Shown here: piece by piece, positions 33,597 to 44,790 of the stretch
How the letters are laid out: each line of letters opens with the position of its first letter
Numbering within the stretch: the stretch's first letter is position 1
Assembly: GCA_014529385.2 (NCBI GenBank)
Contig: CM043944.1
Coordinates: 80,630,384 to 80,694,383, forward strand
Length of the DNA: 64,000 nt
DNA from: Adiantum capillus-veneris
Taxonomy: Eukaryota; Streptophyta; Polypodiopsida; Polypodiales; Pteridaceae
Reading direction: 5' to 3'
Made by a program: the position numbers and the translations under genes
The notes under the pieces: generated by a model
The model's input: only the letters and a program-made list of their open reading frames with translations
Database searches by the model: none
Told to the model about the DNA's origin: nothing

Positions 33597-33901
33597 GGGG
33601 GGGGGGGGGGGAGGGCCCAAAAATGCACACATGCTTATTAGGATATGGTCAACCTTTGATCAAAGTATATCAACCATGGTAAACGGAGATAAGCTTGTTC
33701 AACCATAGTAAATGGAGATAATTTCAATCAAAGTGGAGTATCATGGCCTGATATGGTTGTGTGAAATATGAATGCATCACATAGAACCTTATTGAATCTA
33801 TTTTTAATATGTTTTGGGGAGGTTGAAACCATAGTCAACGTGGTGAGTTGAAAAAATTCAACCATGCAAATACCAAACATGGCCATGTAATGGTCCGATT
33901 T

Positions 33902-33928
33902 GGGGGGGGGGGGGGGGGGGGGGGGGGG
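33902..33928 (+). repeat. Poly-G tract (27 G) inside unit 1
   Basis: An unbroken run of G in the position where the other units read GGAAAACAAAAAGGAG. Confidence 0.95.
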
Positions 33929-34653
33929 AACAGGAGAAGACCACACATTCAAGTTTGTACCCTCATTGGAGCAACCAATTGCAAACATGAAGATAGAAGG
34001 TGTTTTGGGCGTCGTTCGAACACTCCACGTATTTTTTGTAGTACCCTGAGTGGTTCAATGGTAACGCCAGATATAATGTAATAATGTGATGACAACCTAA
34101 TCTCATTTGAGCTCCAGTTTGTATCTCCTAAGTTCTTAGGTTATGCTTAAACTGGTTATTTAGTTGTTGCCCATGTATAAATAACACTTTATAGAATGTA
34201 ACGAGCCTTTCACCTGATCTCTAAGCAAAAGTACTTTTCTTGGGTGCAATCTCAAGCCTCCATAGCTTACAAGCTTGGTTTGCACTCTTATGTAAAATCA
34301 ACGAAAAGATTCTCTCCTTCTCTACTTTCTTATACTCTCTATTGAGTGTGTGTGCTCTTTGTTTCTCACAATGCAAGTATGCACTATGTGCAGGCTTGTG
34401 AGCCTGTAGCAAGAAGTGATCCTTTAATGCTTGTGTGCGTGCTCTCTTGACTCTGTGTGTGTGTGTGTACACGTGCACGTGTCATTTATGTGATTTAAGA
34501 GTTGCATTTATTGTAAATCGCATTGCTTTATTAGACACCTCACTTAAGCCTTCCCTTATTGCTAAAGCATTAAGGAGACAAATGACATGTTGATGTAGCA
34601 TGGAGTGTGCACTTGCTATTTACCAGTTGCTTTTTTTTTTTTGGGTTTGTGTT

Positions 34654-34678
34654 GGGGGGGGGGGGGGGGGGGGGGGGG
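34654..34678 (+). repeat. Poly-G junction tract (25 G)
   Basis: Follows a T-run at the boundary between repeat units 1 and 2. Confidence 0.95.
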
Positions 34679-35041
34679 ATATGCACACATGCTAATTAGG
34701 ATATGGTCGACCTTTGATCAAAGCATAGTCAACCATGGTAATCAAAGATAAGCTTGTTCAACCATAGTAAATAGCTTATAAGGTGAAAGAGCTTTTTACC
34801 TAATCTCTAAGCACGAATTCTCTTCTTCTTTGATTAAATATCAAGCTTTCATAGCTTACAAGCTTGGTTTTTACTCTTATGTAAAAGCAATTAAGAGTTT
34901 CTCTCCTTCTCTACTTTCTTATACTCTCTATTGAGTGTGTGTGCTCTTTGTTTCTCACAATGCATACTTGCATTGTGTGCAGGCTTGTGAGCCTGTAGCG
35001 AGAAGTGAACCTTTAATGCTTGTGCACATGCTCTCTTGACG

Positions 35042-35075
<34 letters not shown>

Positions 35076-35275
35076 ATGTATGCACGTGTGCTTTCTCATT
35101 TTATGTGATTCAAGGATTGCATTTATTGTAAATCGTAATGCTTAATTGGACGCCTCACTCAAGCCTTCACTTATTGATAAAGTATTACAAAGACAATTGA
35201 CTTGTTGATGTAGCATGGAGTGAACAATTACTATTTGTCTCTTAGAATTTACCATTTGCTTTTTTTTTTTGGGTG

Positions 35276-35280
35276 GGGGG
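35276..35280 (+). repeat. Target-site duplication GGGGG, left copy (Copia D)
   Basis: GGGGG flanks the left LTR and is matched by the Gs at 38689-38693. Copia D entered the poly-G tract at a unit junction, so the duplication is real but not unique in sequence. Confidence 0.7.
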
Positions 35281-35471
35281 TGAAGGGGATCGGGGAGCAC
35301 CACAGACGGAGACTGAGAGAGAGAAGGAGACACACGACACAGATATGGGTGGGGAGACTGTGAAGTGACAGCCCCCCCTATATAGTATACTCACTATAAG
35401 TATAGGGTAACAGTGGGCGGGCGTCCATGATCTGGGCGACCGGTCAAGGCACATAGGCCTTAACCCCAACA
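35281..35471 (-). repeat. 3' LTR of Copia D (left in window)
   Basis: Plus strand TGAAGGGGATCGGGG to CTTAACCCCAACA. On the minus strand it starts TGTTGGGGTTAAGG. Confidence 0.9.
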
Positions 35472-35715
35472 ACCTCCCTCTTAAAGGCCAATGTGCCTTT
35501 AAGCAAGATCTACTAGTGTACAAGTAATAGAAGGTGAGATATTCTCTCAACCTATGCCCACTGACTCTCGATGAGCTAGTGCATCCGGCTCTACTGATAG
35601 ACAAACATCCTGCTGCGGAAGCCACACAAAGCTAGCTCCAAGCTCTGTAAAGAGTCTACAAGAGCTCATGCACTCCTACAAGTATCGGTCCAATATCTGC
35701 AAACCTCCCCTATGC

Positions 35716-35840
35716 TCTATGTCGAGATCAGTCATCGAACAACTAATCAACCCTACTGCAAATGCTCCCACTGCAGCTGCTATGTCGGGCCTCGAGATCA
35801 GCATCTCGTACATGAGGACACCGAATGTTGATGCAACCCT
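35716..35840 (-). pseudogene. Copia D reverse transcriptase terminal fragment
   Basis: Minus-strand frame VASTFGVLMYEMLISRPDI followed by AAAVGAFAVG matches the SAVGSLMYAMVATRPDI block of Copia C and E. The surrounding frame to 36155 is acidic low-complexity sequence of unknown origin, fused upstream of this block. Confidence 0.75.
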
Positions 35841-36214
35841 GGCAACCTTTGCCACCTCCAACTCAGAACTCAACTCATGGCAATCCTGCCCCCTATCATA
35901 GAGACCATGGCACTCTGACTCCGAGCTCTGGAGTGACTCCTCGTGCCCACCACATATCACATGTGTACCAAGAGTATCCATCTGTCCTGAATCTGCATCA
36001 AGCTCTGGCATAAGCATATCAAGAAATGACTCCACAATAGTTGACATCTCAACATCCATGTGAGTCATCTCTGTCATCACCTCTGATGACTCATCCTGCT
36101 GTGACTCACTAGAGTTGTCCCGCTGTACCTGTGCATCCGTAGACGCAACCTGCACAACAAGGTCACTGCTCTACACTCCATGCAAAGCCTCCTGCAACCC
36201 ACAAGCAAAAGGAC

Positions 36215-36640
36215 TCACCTGCTCTCTCGCTCTCTACCTGGCTGCATGATCACAGAGACAACACCATCTCTCGCATGATCCACATGCAATGGGTAACCTG
36301 TACCACTCTTGGCACCTCTCGCAATCACTAGCGAACCCAAATGCATCACAAAATCTCGCTCTCGTAGCGAAATCTGATATCCACAATCTCTAAGCTGACC
36401 AATCGAGATCAAACTCACTGTCAAATTTGGTACATAGCGCACATGTCGTAACAAGTAAGATGCACCACTCGGTAATGACAGTCTCACATCTCCTACACCT
36501 GCTATCGCATGCACCGATCCATCGGTCAAACGTACACTGCCAAGCATCCCGCTAGAATAGCTACAAAACCATGCACGATGCGGCGTGACATGAAACATAG
36601 CATCTACGTCTAGCAACCACTACGAAGGGAGTGCACTATC
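36215..36640 (-). pseudogene. Copia D protease remnant
   Basis: The minus strand reads LDVDAMFHVTPHRAWF, then IAGVGDVRLSLPSGASY and LRHVRYVPNLTVSLIS, matching the protease region of Copia E (DSGASFHVTPHRDWF). The active-site DSG is replaced by DVD. The frame then fades into sequence without integrase. Confidence 0.82.
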
Positions 36641-36799
36641 CACATGTATAGCATCTCGTGCATAGCTCGAGGTAAAAGTGACATCCCCGTCACTAGTATA
36701 CTCCGACACTACATGTGCCTCAACTGTCAAAGCAACTGAGTCCATGGCATCACTACATACATCTCTGAGACTGCCATGTCTCCTACGATGTCGCATACG

Positions 36800-37207
36800 A
36801 CGAAAACAACGCCATCTAACGTGTCCAGAATGACCACAATATCAACATGTCACCTATTGGCGTGCTCGTGAATGTACATGTCTCACACGAGTCCGTGATG
36901 ACACAGATCTATCATACATATCATGTAATCTGCGCCAAAGTGCTCTCGAAGTAGTCTCATACATAACAAGAGCATATACAGATTCCACAAGGTGCAAAGA
37001 GAGTGTAGATAGTGCCATCTCCTCTAGCTCCTGCCACTGATCGTCAAACATGTTTGAAGGTCTACTTGCATCACCACTCAATGGTCGATGCAACCCTCGC
37101 TATGTCAATGCATCAAGCATACAATCTCTCCATGTCGCAAAGTCTGACCCATCAAACACGCGCATCTGTGAGAGGTCACAATCTGATCGATCACCTGTCT
37201 CTGCCAT
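36800..37207 (-). pseudogene. Copia D gag remnant with zinc knuckle
   Basis: The minus strand starts at ATG 37205-37207 (MAETGDRSDCDLSQMRVFDG) and continues after a stop with EEMALSTLSLHLVESVYALV and ALWRRLHDMYD, the gag domain. A CX2CX4HX4C knuckle (CGHSGHVRWRC portion) lies at about 36807-36851 with an in-frame TGA between its first two Cys. Stops at 37100 and 36854 break the frame. Confidence 0.75.
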
Positions 37208-38479
37208 GAGCACAAGTAGCAAGCTAGATAGCAAAACCACCTTACCAACAACACTTGGAAACTGTCTACAAATATGGCCAGAAACACAATGTAAAACCTG
37301 TGAGACACACTCCAAAAGAGAGCTCCCGCAATGTCAATACAAGCCTCACCTGCTCTAGTATCACACTGCAATCTGTGATCTAATCACCAAGCCCACACTG
37401 TGCGGTATCGATGCATACACACGCACAAATCTCCCACCTGCAGAGAACACCGCACGCAAATGCTGAGTGCAACCTGCAATCTCTACCTAGATCGCATAAA
37501 TGATACGCATAAAACTCCTGGGAAAATTTTGCCAGAGTTTCGACGCACAATGGCTATCAACACAAAATAACCATTGTCCTGCAAGCTCAATACAATGAGC
37601 AATCAATGCGCATCAAACTACACTCAACATACATCAACGGAGTGACCGCGCATAAGCAAACGCCAAAAGATTTGCAATCCGGAAACTTGATCAATGCGAA
37701 AACAATGCTCTCAAGAGAGCTCACCGGCACTTGAAAGTGCTCGCCAAAATGCATGTATAATGGGCATCAACCATGCGCCATAACCATATGCAAACCATCC
37801 GCAAAGACCATGAATCCAAGCACAAAATCACTGCCAAAGTATTCTGTGAAAACTAGTGAAAGAAGCTCCACCTGTGTGCTCCAAAAAACTGCGTCTCTCA
37901 AGAGACTGCCTCGATGGTGTGTAAACACCTCCGTACTTCGTTGCCCAAGTCTACCAAAAACCCTCAAACCACAAGCTTAACACAAGCTGCAATTGCATCT
38001 TCAGCTCAGAATTTATGCACTCAATTTCAAGCATCTCCCGTGCTTCCAAAAGTGCATCAAACTCGCACACAATGCGACAACAGAAAATCTGGAATTTCTG
38101 TATACAGTCAGTCTGATCTGAATATCAGCAAAACGGTGAGGAATTTGCAAAAAGTTTCTTCTACAAAGTTGTAGACCACGTCGAAACGGATGGGCAATCC
38201 AAAACAGAATTCTCAAATCTGCATTCTACAAGGAGAAAAACGAATCTGAAAACTGTGCTGCTGCGCACACAGTTTTAGGGCAGCACCTTCACTTACACAC
38301 AATCTTCCACACTCCTTTCTGAGCTTCCACAAGAGCATACATCACTCTCAACTGAGCTCACAAGCTCCCATTGCATTCTCACAGCAAGTCTTCTGCTTTC
38401 TTAATCTCTCTACCGTCGAGAGAGAGCGAGCTATCGCCTCGAAGCTCTCAAAGCCGTCGTGCTCTCCGCGGTCACCATA
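37208..38479 (-). other. Untranslated leader of Copia D
   Basis: About 1.27 kb between gag and the primer site lacks long minus-strand frames. This matches the long leader of Copia C. Plus-strand open frames here are chance. Confidence 0.65.
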
Positions 38480-38493
38480 GCTCTGATACCAAT

Positions 38494-38688
38494 TGAAGGG
38501 GATCGGGGAGCACCACAGACGGAGAGTGAGAGAGAGAGAGAAGGAGACACACGACACAGATATGGGTGGGGAGACTGTGAAGTGGAAGCTCCCCCTATAC
38601 AGTATACTCACTATAAGTATAGGATAACAGTGGGCGGGCGCCCATGACCTGGGTGACCGGTCAAGGCACATAGGCCTTAACCCCAACA
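38494..38688 (-). repeat. 5' LTR of Copia D (right in window)
   Basis: Plus strand TGAAGGGGATCGGGG to CCCCAACA, followed by the second G tract (38689-38694). Confidence 0.9.
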
Positions 38689-39950
38689 GGGGGGACGCAA
38701 AAATGCACACATGCTAATTAGGATATGGTCAAGATTTGATCAACGCATAGTCAATCATGGTAAATGGAGATAAGCTTGTTCAACCATAGAAAATGGACAT
38801 AATTTTAATCAAAGTGGCATGTCATGGCTTGATATGGTTATGTGAAATCTAAATGCATCACATAGAACCTTATAGAATCTATTTTTAATGTGTTTTGGGG
38901 AGGTAGAAACCATAGTCAAGGTGGCGAGTTGACAAAAGTCAAGCATGCAAATACCAAACCTGGTTATGTAATGGTCTGATGGAAAACAAAAAGGAGAAGA
39001 GCACGCATTCAAATTTGTGCCCTCATTGGAGCAACGTGTTGCAAACATGAAGATAAAAGGTGTTTCGGGTGCCGTTCGAACCTTGCACATATTTTCTATA
39101 GTATACCCTGAGTGAGTCAATGGTAATGCCAGATATAATGTAATGATGTGATGACAACCCAATCTCATTTAAGCTTTAACTTGTATCTCTTAAGTTCTTA
39201 GTTTATTCCTAAACTAGTTATTTAGTTGTTGCCCACGTATAAATAACACTTTATAGAATGTGAATGAGCTTTTCACCTAATCTCTACGCAAGAATTTTCT
39301 TCTTATTTGATTGAATATCAAGCTTTCGTAGCTTACAAGCTTGGTTTTTACTCTTATGTATAAGCAGTTAAGAGCTTCTCTCCTTCTCTACTTTCTTATA
39401 CTCTCTGTTGACTGCGTGTGCTCTTTGTTTCTCACAATGCAAGTATGCATTGTGTGCATGCTTGTGACCTTGTAGTGAGAAGTGATCCTTTAATGCTTGT
39501 GCACATGCTCTTTTGACTTTGTGTGTGTTTGCACGCACACGTGATTTCTCATTTTATGTGATTCAAGGATTGCATATATTGTAAATCGTAATGCTTAATT
39601 AGACGCCCTCACTCAAGCCTTCACTTATTGATAAAGTATTACAAAGACAATTGACATGTTGATGTAGAATGGAGTGAACAATTGCTATTTGTCTCTTAGA
39701 ATTTACCATTTGTTTTTGTTGGGTTTTTTTTTTGTTTTGTTTTTTTTTTTTGGGGGGGGGGGGGGGGGGGGATGCACACATGCTAATTAGGATATGGTCA
39801 AAAGCTTTGATCAACGCATAGTCAACCATGGTAAATGAAGATAAGTTTGTTCAACCATAGAAAATGGAGATAATTTTAATCAAAGTGGTGTATCATTAGT
39901 TGATATGGTTATGTGAAATCTAAATGCATCACATAGAACCTTATTGAATA

Positions 39951-40328
39951 GTCCCCAAAGAGTTGGTCTAACGGTAAGGCTTTGGACTCTCAACCTATGG
40001 GTTGTGGGTTCAAATCCCCCATTGGGCTACACTCTAGAGGGACACCTTGTGCTCACTTGGTGTTCACGTTGCTAGGGCTCTTGCCCTTGGACACTCGAGT
40101 GCATCCTCCTCATGGGGTGGGTCACCCGAGGAGGAGGTTCCTAGCTGGTTGCTACGAGTTCTCTCCGTCGTTCTCAGCATGTGGTGCATCAATTAGGTGG
40201 CCATGGTGATGCCTACGCGTGGCTCTTGCCCGATGGTACGCGGCCCTTGCCCGACCATGTAACATGGCTAATATTTGGAAGGGATAAGCACCTCCCCCTG
40301 TGAGCCCTATGGTGTGTCGAAAAAAAAA
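39951..40328 (+). mobile_element. tRNA-derived SINE with 14-bp target duplication
   Basis: The head has RNA polymerase III promoter boxes: A box TGGTCTAACGGT (39964-39975) and B box GGTTCAAATCC (40007-40017), spaced as in a tRNA. A tRNA-unrelated body follows and ends in an 11-base A tail. A 14-bp direct repeat AACCTTATTGAATA flanks it (39937-39950 and 40329-40342), showing LINE-dependent insertion into repeat unit 4. The head resembles a tRNA, but no intact cloverleaf gene is claimed. Confidence 0.92.
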
Positions 40329-42117
40329 AACCTTATTGAATATATTTTTAATGTGTTTTGCGGAGGTAGAAACCATAGTCAAGGTGGCAAGTTGACAAAA
40401 GTCAACCATGCAAATACCAAACCTGGTCATGTAATGGTCTGATGGAAAACAAAAAGGAGAAGAGCACACATTCAAGTTTGTGCGCTCATTGGAGCAACAT
40501 GTTGCAAACATGAAGATTAAAGGTGTTTTGGGTGCTATTCGAACATTGCACGTATTTTCTATAGGATACCCCGAGTGGTTAAATGGTAATGCCAGATATA
40601 ATGTAATGATGTGATGTCAGCCCAATTTCTCATTTGAGCTCCAATTTGTATCTCCTAAGTTCTTAGTTTATTCCTAAACTAGTTAGTTAGTTGTCGCCCA
40701 CGTATAAGTAGCACTTTATAGAATGTGAATGAGCTTTTCACCTAATCTCTAAGCAAGAATTCTCTTCTTCTTCGGTGCAATCTCAAGCTTTCATAGCTTA
40801 CAAGCTTGGTTTTTAGTCTTATGTGAAAGCAATGAAGAGCTTCTCTCCTTCTCTACTTTCTTATACTCTCTATTGAGTGTGTGTGCTTTTTGTTTCTCAC
40901 GAAGCAAGTATGCGATGTGTGCATGTATGTGAGCCTCTAGCAAGAAGTGATCCTTTAATGCTTGTGCATGTGCTCTTTGACTCTATGTGCGTGCGTGCGT
41001 GCGTGCATGTGTGCGCATGTGTGTGTGTGTGCACGCGCGCGTGTGCGAGCACGCACTCATTTTATGTGATTCAAGAATTGCATTTATTATAATTCGCATT
41101 GCTTAATTAGGTGCCTCACTCAAGCCTTCACTTATTGCTAAAGTATTAAGAAGACAATTGACATGTTGATATAGCATGGAGTGTGCACTTGCTATTTGTC
41201 TCTTAGAATTTACCGGTTGATTTTTTTTGGGGTTTTGGGGGGGGGGGGGGGGGGGGGGGGGGTTGGGGTTAGGATATGGTCAACCTGTGATCAACGCATA
41301 GTCAACCATGGTAAACGCAGATAAGCTTGTTCAACCATAGAAAATGGAGATAATTTTAATCAATGTGGAGTATCATGGCTTGATATGGTTGTGAAATCTA
41401 AATTCATCACATAGAACCTTATTGAATCTATTTTTAATGTCTTTTGGGGAGGTTGAAACCATAATCAGCATTGATGGAAAAAAAAAAAGGAGAAGAGGAC
41501 ACATTCAAGTATGTGCCCTCATTGGAGCAACCAATTGCAAACATGAAGATAAAAGGTGTTTTGGGCATCGTTCGAAAATTGGACGTATTTTCCGTAGTAT
41601 ACCCTGAGTGGTTCAATGGTAATGCCAAATATAATGTAATGATGTGATCACAGCCCAATCTCATTTGAGCTCCACTTTGTATCTCCTGAGTAACACTTTA
41701 TAGAATGTGAACGAGCTTTTCACCTAATCTCTAAGCAAGAATTCTCTTCTTCTTGGGTGCAATGTCAAGCTTCCATAGCTTACAAGCTTGGTTTGTACTT
41801 TTGTAAAAGCAATGAAGAGCTTCTGTCCTCCTCTACTTTCTTTTACTCTCTATTGAGTGTGTGTGCTCTTTGTTTCTCACAATGCAAGTATGCACTGTGT
41901 GCATGCCTGTGTGCGCGCTCAATTCCACGTGTGTGTGTGTGTGCGCGCACGTGCACGCACTCTCATTTTATGTGATTCATGAATTGTATTTTTTGTAAAT
42001 CGCATTGCTTAATTAGACGCGTCACTCAAGCCTTCACTTATCGCTAAAGTATTAAGAAGACAATTGACATGTTGATGTTGCACTTGCTATTTGTCTTAGA
42101 ATTTACAAGTTGCTTTT

Positions 42118-43150
42118 TGTTTTTTTCTTTGCAATGTTTCAAATTGAACTAAAAGTGGTTTCCTGCTCTACCAAGTAGGCATATAGGTGAAGATCAATTC
42201 TAAGATCAAATCTATGCCAAAGCTACAATACAAGTCGATTTAAATTTCATAGATGGGTCCCTTTACCCTCTTTACCTTATTTCATAGATGGGGTCCCTTT
42301 AGTCTCTTTACCTTGCAACCCTTCTGCTTTTCCTTCAGGAAGTGTTCATATGCAAGTAGGTAATGGTTTGTCATTAGGGTGCCTAGCTTGAAACACTTTA
42401 GATATTTTATTGTCACTTTGACCTAGCTCCTGCACCGTTGCACACTCACAGGTTGTGTGGTATGACTGGAGACAAGCTCATGCTCCGCTTTTGGAGGTCA
42501 AGGACAACAAGGGGTGTGACCAAGCGACAAGGCTCGAGTGAACGAGGGAACACAATGGGGATAGGTGGTAATATTACTCAATGTGTATCAATACTCAACT
42601 TAACAGATCGTATGCGCGCACGCAAACGCACACACGAGCGGAACGAAGCACCACTATATAAGTGTCCAGTATGAGTTTGGTGTAGCACAACCGCTAGATT
42701 TGTAACTTATGGTGTGAGAGCTTTATAGGAGCATGGTGCAAGCTACCAAGGACGGCACTCGAAATGGGTCTAATGAGCTCTCCTCCTATCGATCTAGTTT
42801 CTAACGATCGACTTAATTTAGAATCGAGTAACTGGGCAACAGAGACATCTCCCTTTGTATATTATTCAAGGGATCCTCATTAGGCCAAGCCAGTAAGAGG
42901 GCGAGTTCCACAATATGGTGAAACTAGCATGCTTGAACCTGACATGTAAAGGAATAAGGGCTTTCAAAAAAAAGTAAAAATTTTCGTACTCAGTAAACTT
43001 AGGCTTAGATTCTTGAAAACTATTCAAATTGTTTGAAACTTTTGCACATTTGCAAAAGTTCCCCAAACACGCCATCTTCTTTCATGGGGAATCACACCTA
43101 ATTTAGTGTGTGAGAGTACAGGCAGGCACACTAACAAGATGTGCTAGTAG
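42118..43150. other. Stretch without recognised features
   Basis: It begins after the last tandem unit. TTTCATAGATGGGTCCCTTTA is nearly repeated (about 42247-42303). No protein or element signal was found. Confidence 0.45.
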
Positions 43151-43264
43151 TACAAGAGCATTCGTGCTAAATTTCTAGCAAGGCCTCTCTCCGTCTGGAA
43201 TAAGAGATCTTGAGTTCAAATCTCCTCGTCGGATAGATCTTTAAGGTCTCTTAGGACAGTTTCC
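43151..43264 (+). repeat. Dispersed repeat, possible SINE 3' part
   Basis: Positions about 43222-43262 (TCCTCGTCGGATAGATCTTT, then AAGGTCTCTTAGGACAGTTT) match in reverse complement at about 12605-12650. A B-box-like GAGTTCAAATCTC lies at 43212-43224. The TC-rich microsatellite downstream (to 43391) could be its tail, since the copy near 12650 also abuts a (GA)n run. Confidence 0.55.
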
Positions 43265-43327
43265 TACAACATTAAAATTATCTTCCTCTTCTTCTTCTCT
43301 CTTCTTCTTCTCTCTTCTTCTTCTTCT

Positions 43328-43391
<64 letters not shown>
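43265..43391 (+). repeat. CTT/CT-rich microsatellite
   Basis: Imperfect CTT repeats to about 43330, then a long perfect (TC)n. Confidence 0.95.
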
Positions 43392-43394
<3 letters not shown>

Positions 43395-43556
43395 TCCAAG
43401 CACAAAAATAACTACAACAATCAGCCATATTATCTCCGTCTGCAACAAAAGATGTATCAAACACAAGGGCAGAACCCCACTTCTTTTCTGTACTCAAACT
43501 CGGCCCTAGAGATACAAGCAACGAAAAGTTCAAGTTTAAGATGCCAATTAGGAAGT

Positions 43557-43697
43557 TGGCCTAGTGGTAAAGGTAAGGGCTTTACGCACACCCACTATGG
43601 TTAAACCCTTGAGACATGAGGGTGTGGGTGAGTGGGCGCAATCCCGCAAAACTAGTCGAGCAAAGCTTCAAATGGCTTAATATAATAACAATAATAA
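43557..43697 (+). mobile_element. Short SINE with 19-bp target duplication and AAT tail
   Basis: The 141-bp element has an A-box TGGCCTAGTGG at its start (43557 onward) and a B-box-like GGTTAAACCCT about 45 bases later. It ends in a short TATAATAACAATAATAA tail. The 19-bp direct repeat AAGATGCCAATTAGGAAGT (43538-43556) returns at 43698-43716 with one mismatch. The TAG/GTGG head is like Au-type plant SINEs, but the family name is not certain. Confidence 0.82.
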
Positions 43698-44323
43698 AAG
43701 ATGCCAATGAGGAAGTCCAGCTTGATCAAATTGGGTGGGCAAGGACAAGTTCAAAGTGGTGGATTTCAATCTTTGCAACCCACAATTAGTCATTGCCACA
43801 GCTCGAGTTCGGTGCTCTCAAAAACACACCACTAAGCATCCATCCTCTATCCTAAATGGATCTCAAACTCCACCTTCGACCATGCAGTAGGCTATTTAAT
43901 TAATACCATGCAGTAGGCATTCTATTTAATTAATTAGGACGCCTTGTTTCCTTTGAAACCTTATTTTAATTTCAGTCCGTGGATGCTTCACATACAAGCT
44001 CAGACACTAGGTATTCCGAAACATTTGGGGATGGCAAAACAGAGAGGGGAAGGGGGGGGAGATGATTTTGAGACCACTAAATTTAGAAAAACCAATCCTA
44101 CTAGATCCTCTTATGTGAATGTCCAAGTGTTCGAACATTCATGAATCTGTACATCGAAACCATACTGTCCCATGATTTATCAAAAAGGTCAAGGAAATTA
44201 GAGCCTGTTTGAAGAAATGAAAAACACTCAATAATGACTATTCAAAATCGTGCAAGCACTGCCTCTCGACTGGCTCAGTCCGTAGCTAATTGGGTGTCAA
44301 CCCAACCACACCTGCAGATAAAA

Positions 44324-44326
<3 letters not shown>

Positions 44327-44380
<54 letters not shown>
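44327..44380 (+). repeat. (CT)n microsatellite
   Basis: About 27 uninterrupted CT units. Confidence 0.97.
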
Positions 44381-44385
<5 letters not shown>

Positions 44386-44439
44386 AAAACAAATCTGCAA
44401 GCTATCTGATATACATGAAGCAACCATTGTCTCCTCCTA

Positions 44440-44790
44440 TATGGTATCCTAAGCAGCTTCCCTTGTCCACAAGAAGTCCTCATGTAAAACCTGCACTCTG
44501 AATCTGATCATGGGAGCTCTCTCTGGATCGAGGCTGAACAGTATAGGCTGATCTGTCTGGCAAGCCCATTCAATTGCCTCATAGAAAGTGAAGATGTTAT
44601 TCAAAATCCAGCAGTCCTACACAAAACTTGTCTGTGTAGCATGGATGAGATCGGGCATAAAGGTCGTATTGATCATGCGAGCAAAGATCTTACACACCGA
44701 GAACATGAGAGTGATCAGTCTCCACGGTTGCACGGACAATGTATCTCCGCCTTTCGGTATAAGAGAAATAAGTCATGAATACATAGAGGC
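44440..44790 (-). pseudogene. L1-type LINE reverse transcriptase fragment
   Basis: The minus strand reads KGGDTLSVQPWRLITLM, then KIFARMINTTFMPDLIHATQ, TSFV, a stop, and LNNIFTFYEAIEWACQTDQP. These match the L1 reverse-transcriptase block whose typical form is WRPI(T/S)LL, KI.AK.., Q.GF, then ..N......A. Only this block remains. It is a different LINE type from the one at 29225-31760. Confidence 0.8.

Larger units (their letters stand above)
35281..38688 (-). mobile_element. Copia D, internally deleted Tork-like element (minus)
   Basis: LTRs of 191 bp (35281-35471) and 195 bp (38494-38688) bound a 3.0-kb interior in minus orientation. The primer site GCTCTGATACCA (38480-38491, read TGGTATCAGAGC) lies beside the right LTR. 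The polypurine tract (35472-35482, plus-strand ACCTCCCTCTT) lies beside the left one. Coding sequence is reduced to gag, zinc knuckle, protease and a short piece near the end of reverse transcriptase. Integrase and most reverse transcriptase are absent. LTRs differ by roughly 5% by eye. It is a non-autonomous derivative, older than Copia C and E. Confidence 0.9.
33597..42117 (+). repeat. Tandem array of ~1.1-kb repeat units with poly-T/poly-G junctions
   Basis: Five collinear units are recognised: about 33612-34678; 34679-35280 (internal deletion of about 430 bp); 38695-39771; 39772-41262 (with a SINE inside); and 41263-42117 (deletions). Shared landmarks are GCACACATGCTAATTAGG near the start, TCAACCATGG, CATCACATAGAACC, TGGAGCAAC, a TATAAATAACACTTTATAG core, TTTCTCACAATGCAAGTATG, a GT microsatellite, and GAATTTACCAGTTGC before a T-run and G-run. 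G-runs at junctions are 15-26 bases long (33597, 34654, 39752, 41237), with another inside unit 1 (33902-33928, 27 G). No unit has a credible protein frame. The units may derive from LTRs (TATA core) but TG/CA ends are not evident. Confidence 0.85.

Noticed and set aside
35668-37358. Several plus-strand open frames within Copia D
   Set aside because: They are shadows opposite the minus-strand gag/protease remnants.
39951-40022. Possible tRNA gene
   Set aside because: It has A and B boxes, but the sequence continues into a SINE body with A tail and target duplication, so it is a SINE head and not an independent tRNA gene.
33612-42117. CRISPR-like or short-spacer repeat array
   Set aside because: Units are about 1.1 kb, the genome is a plant, and no short repeat-spacer pattern exists.
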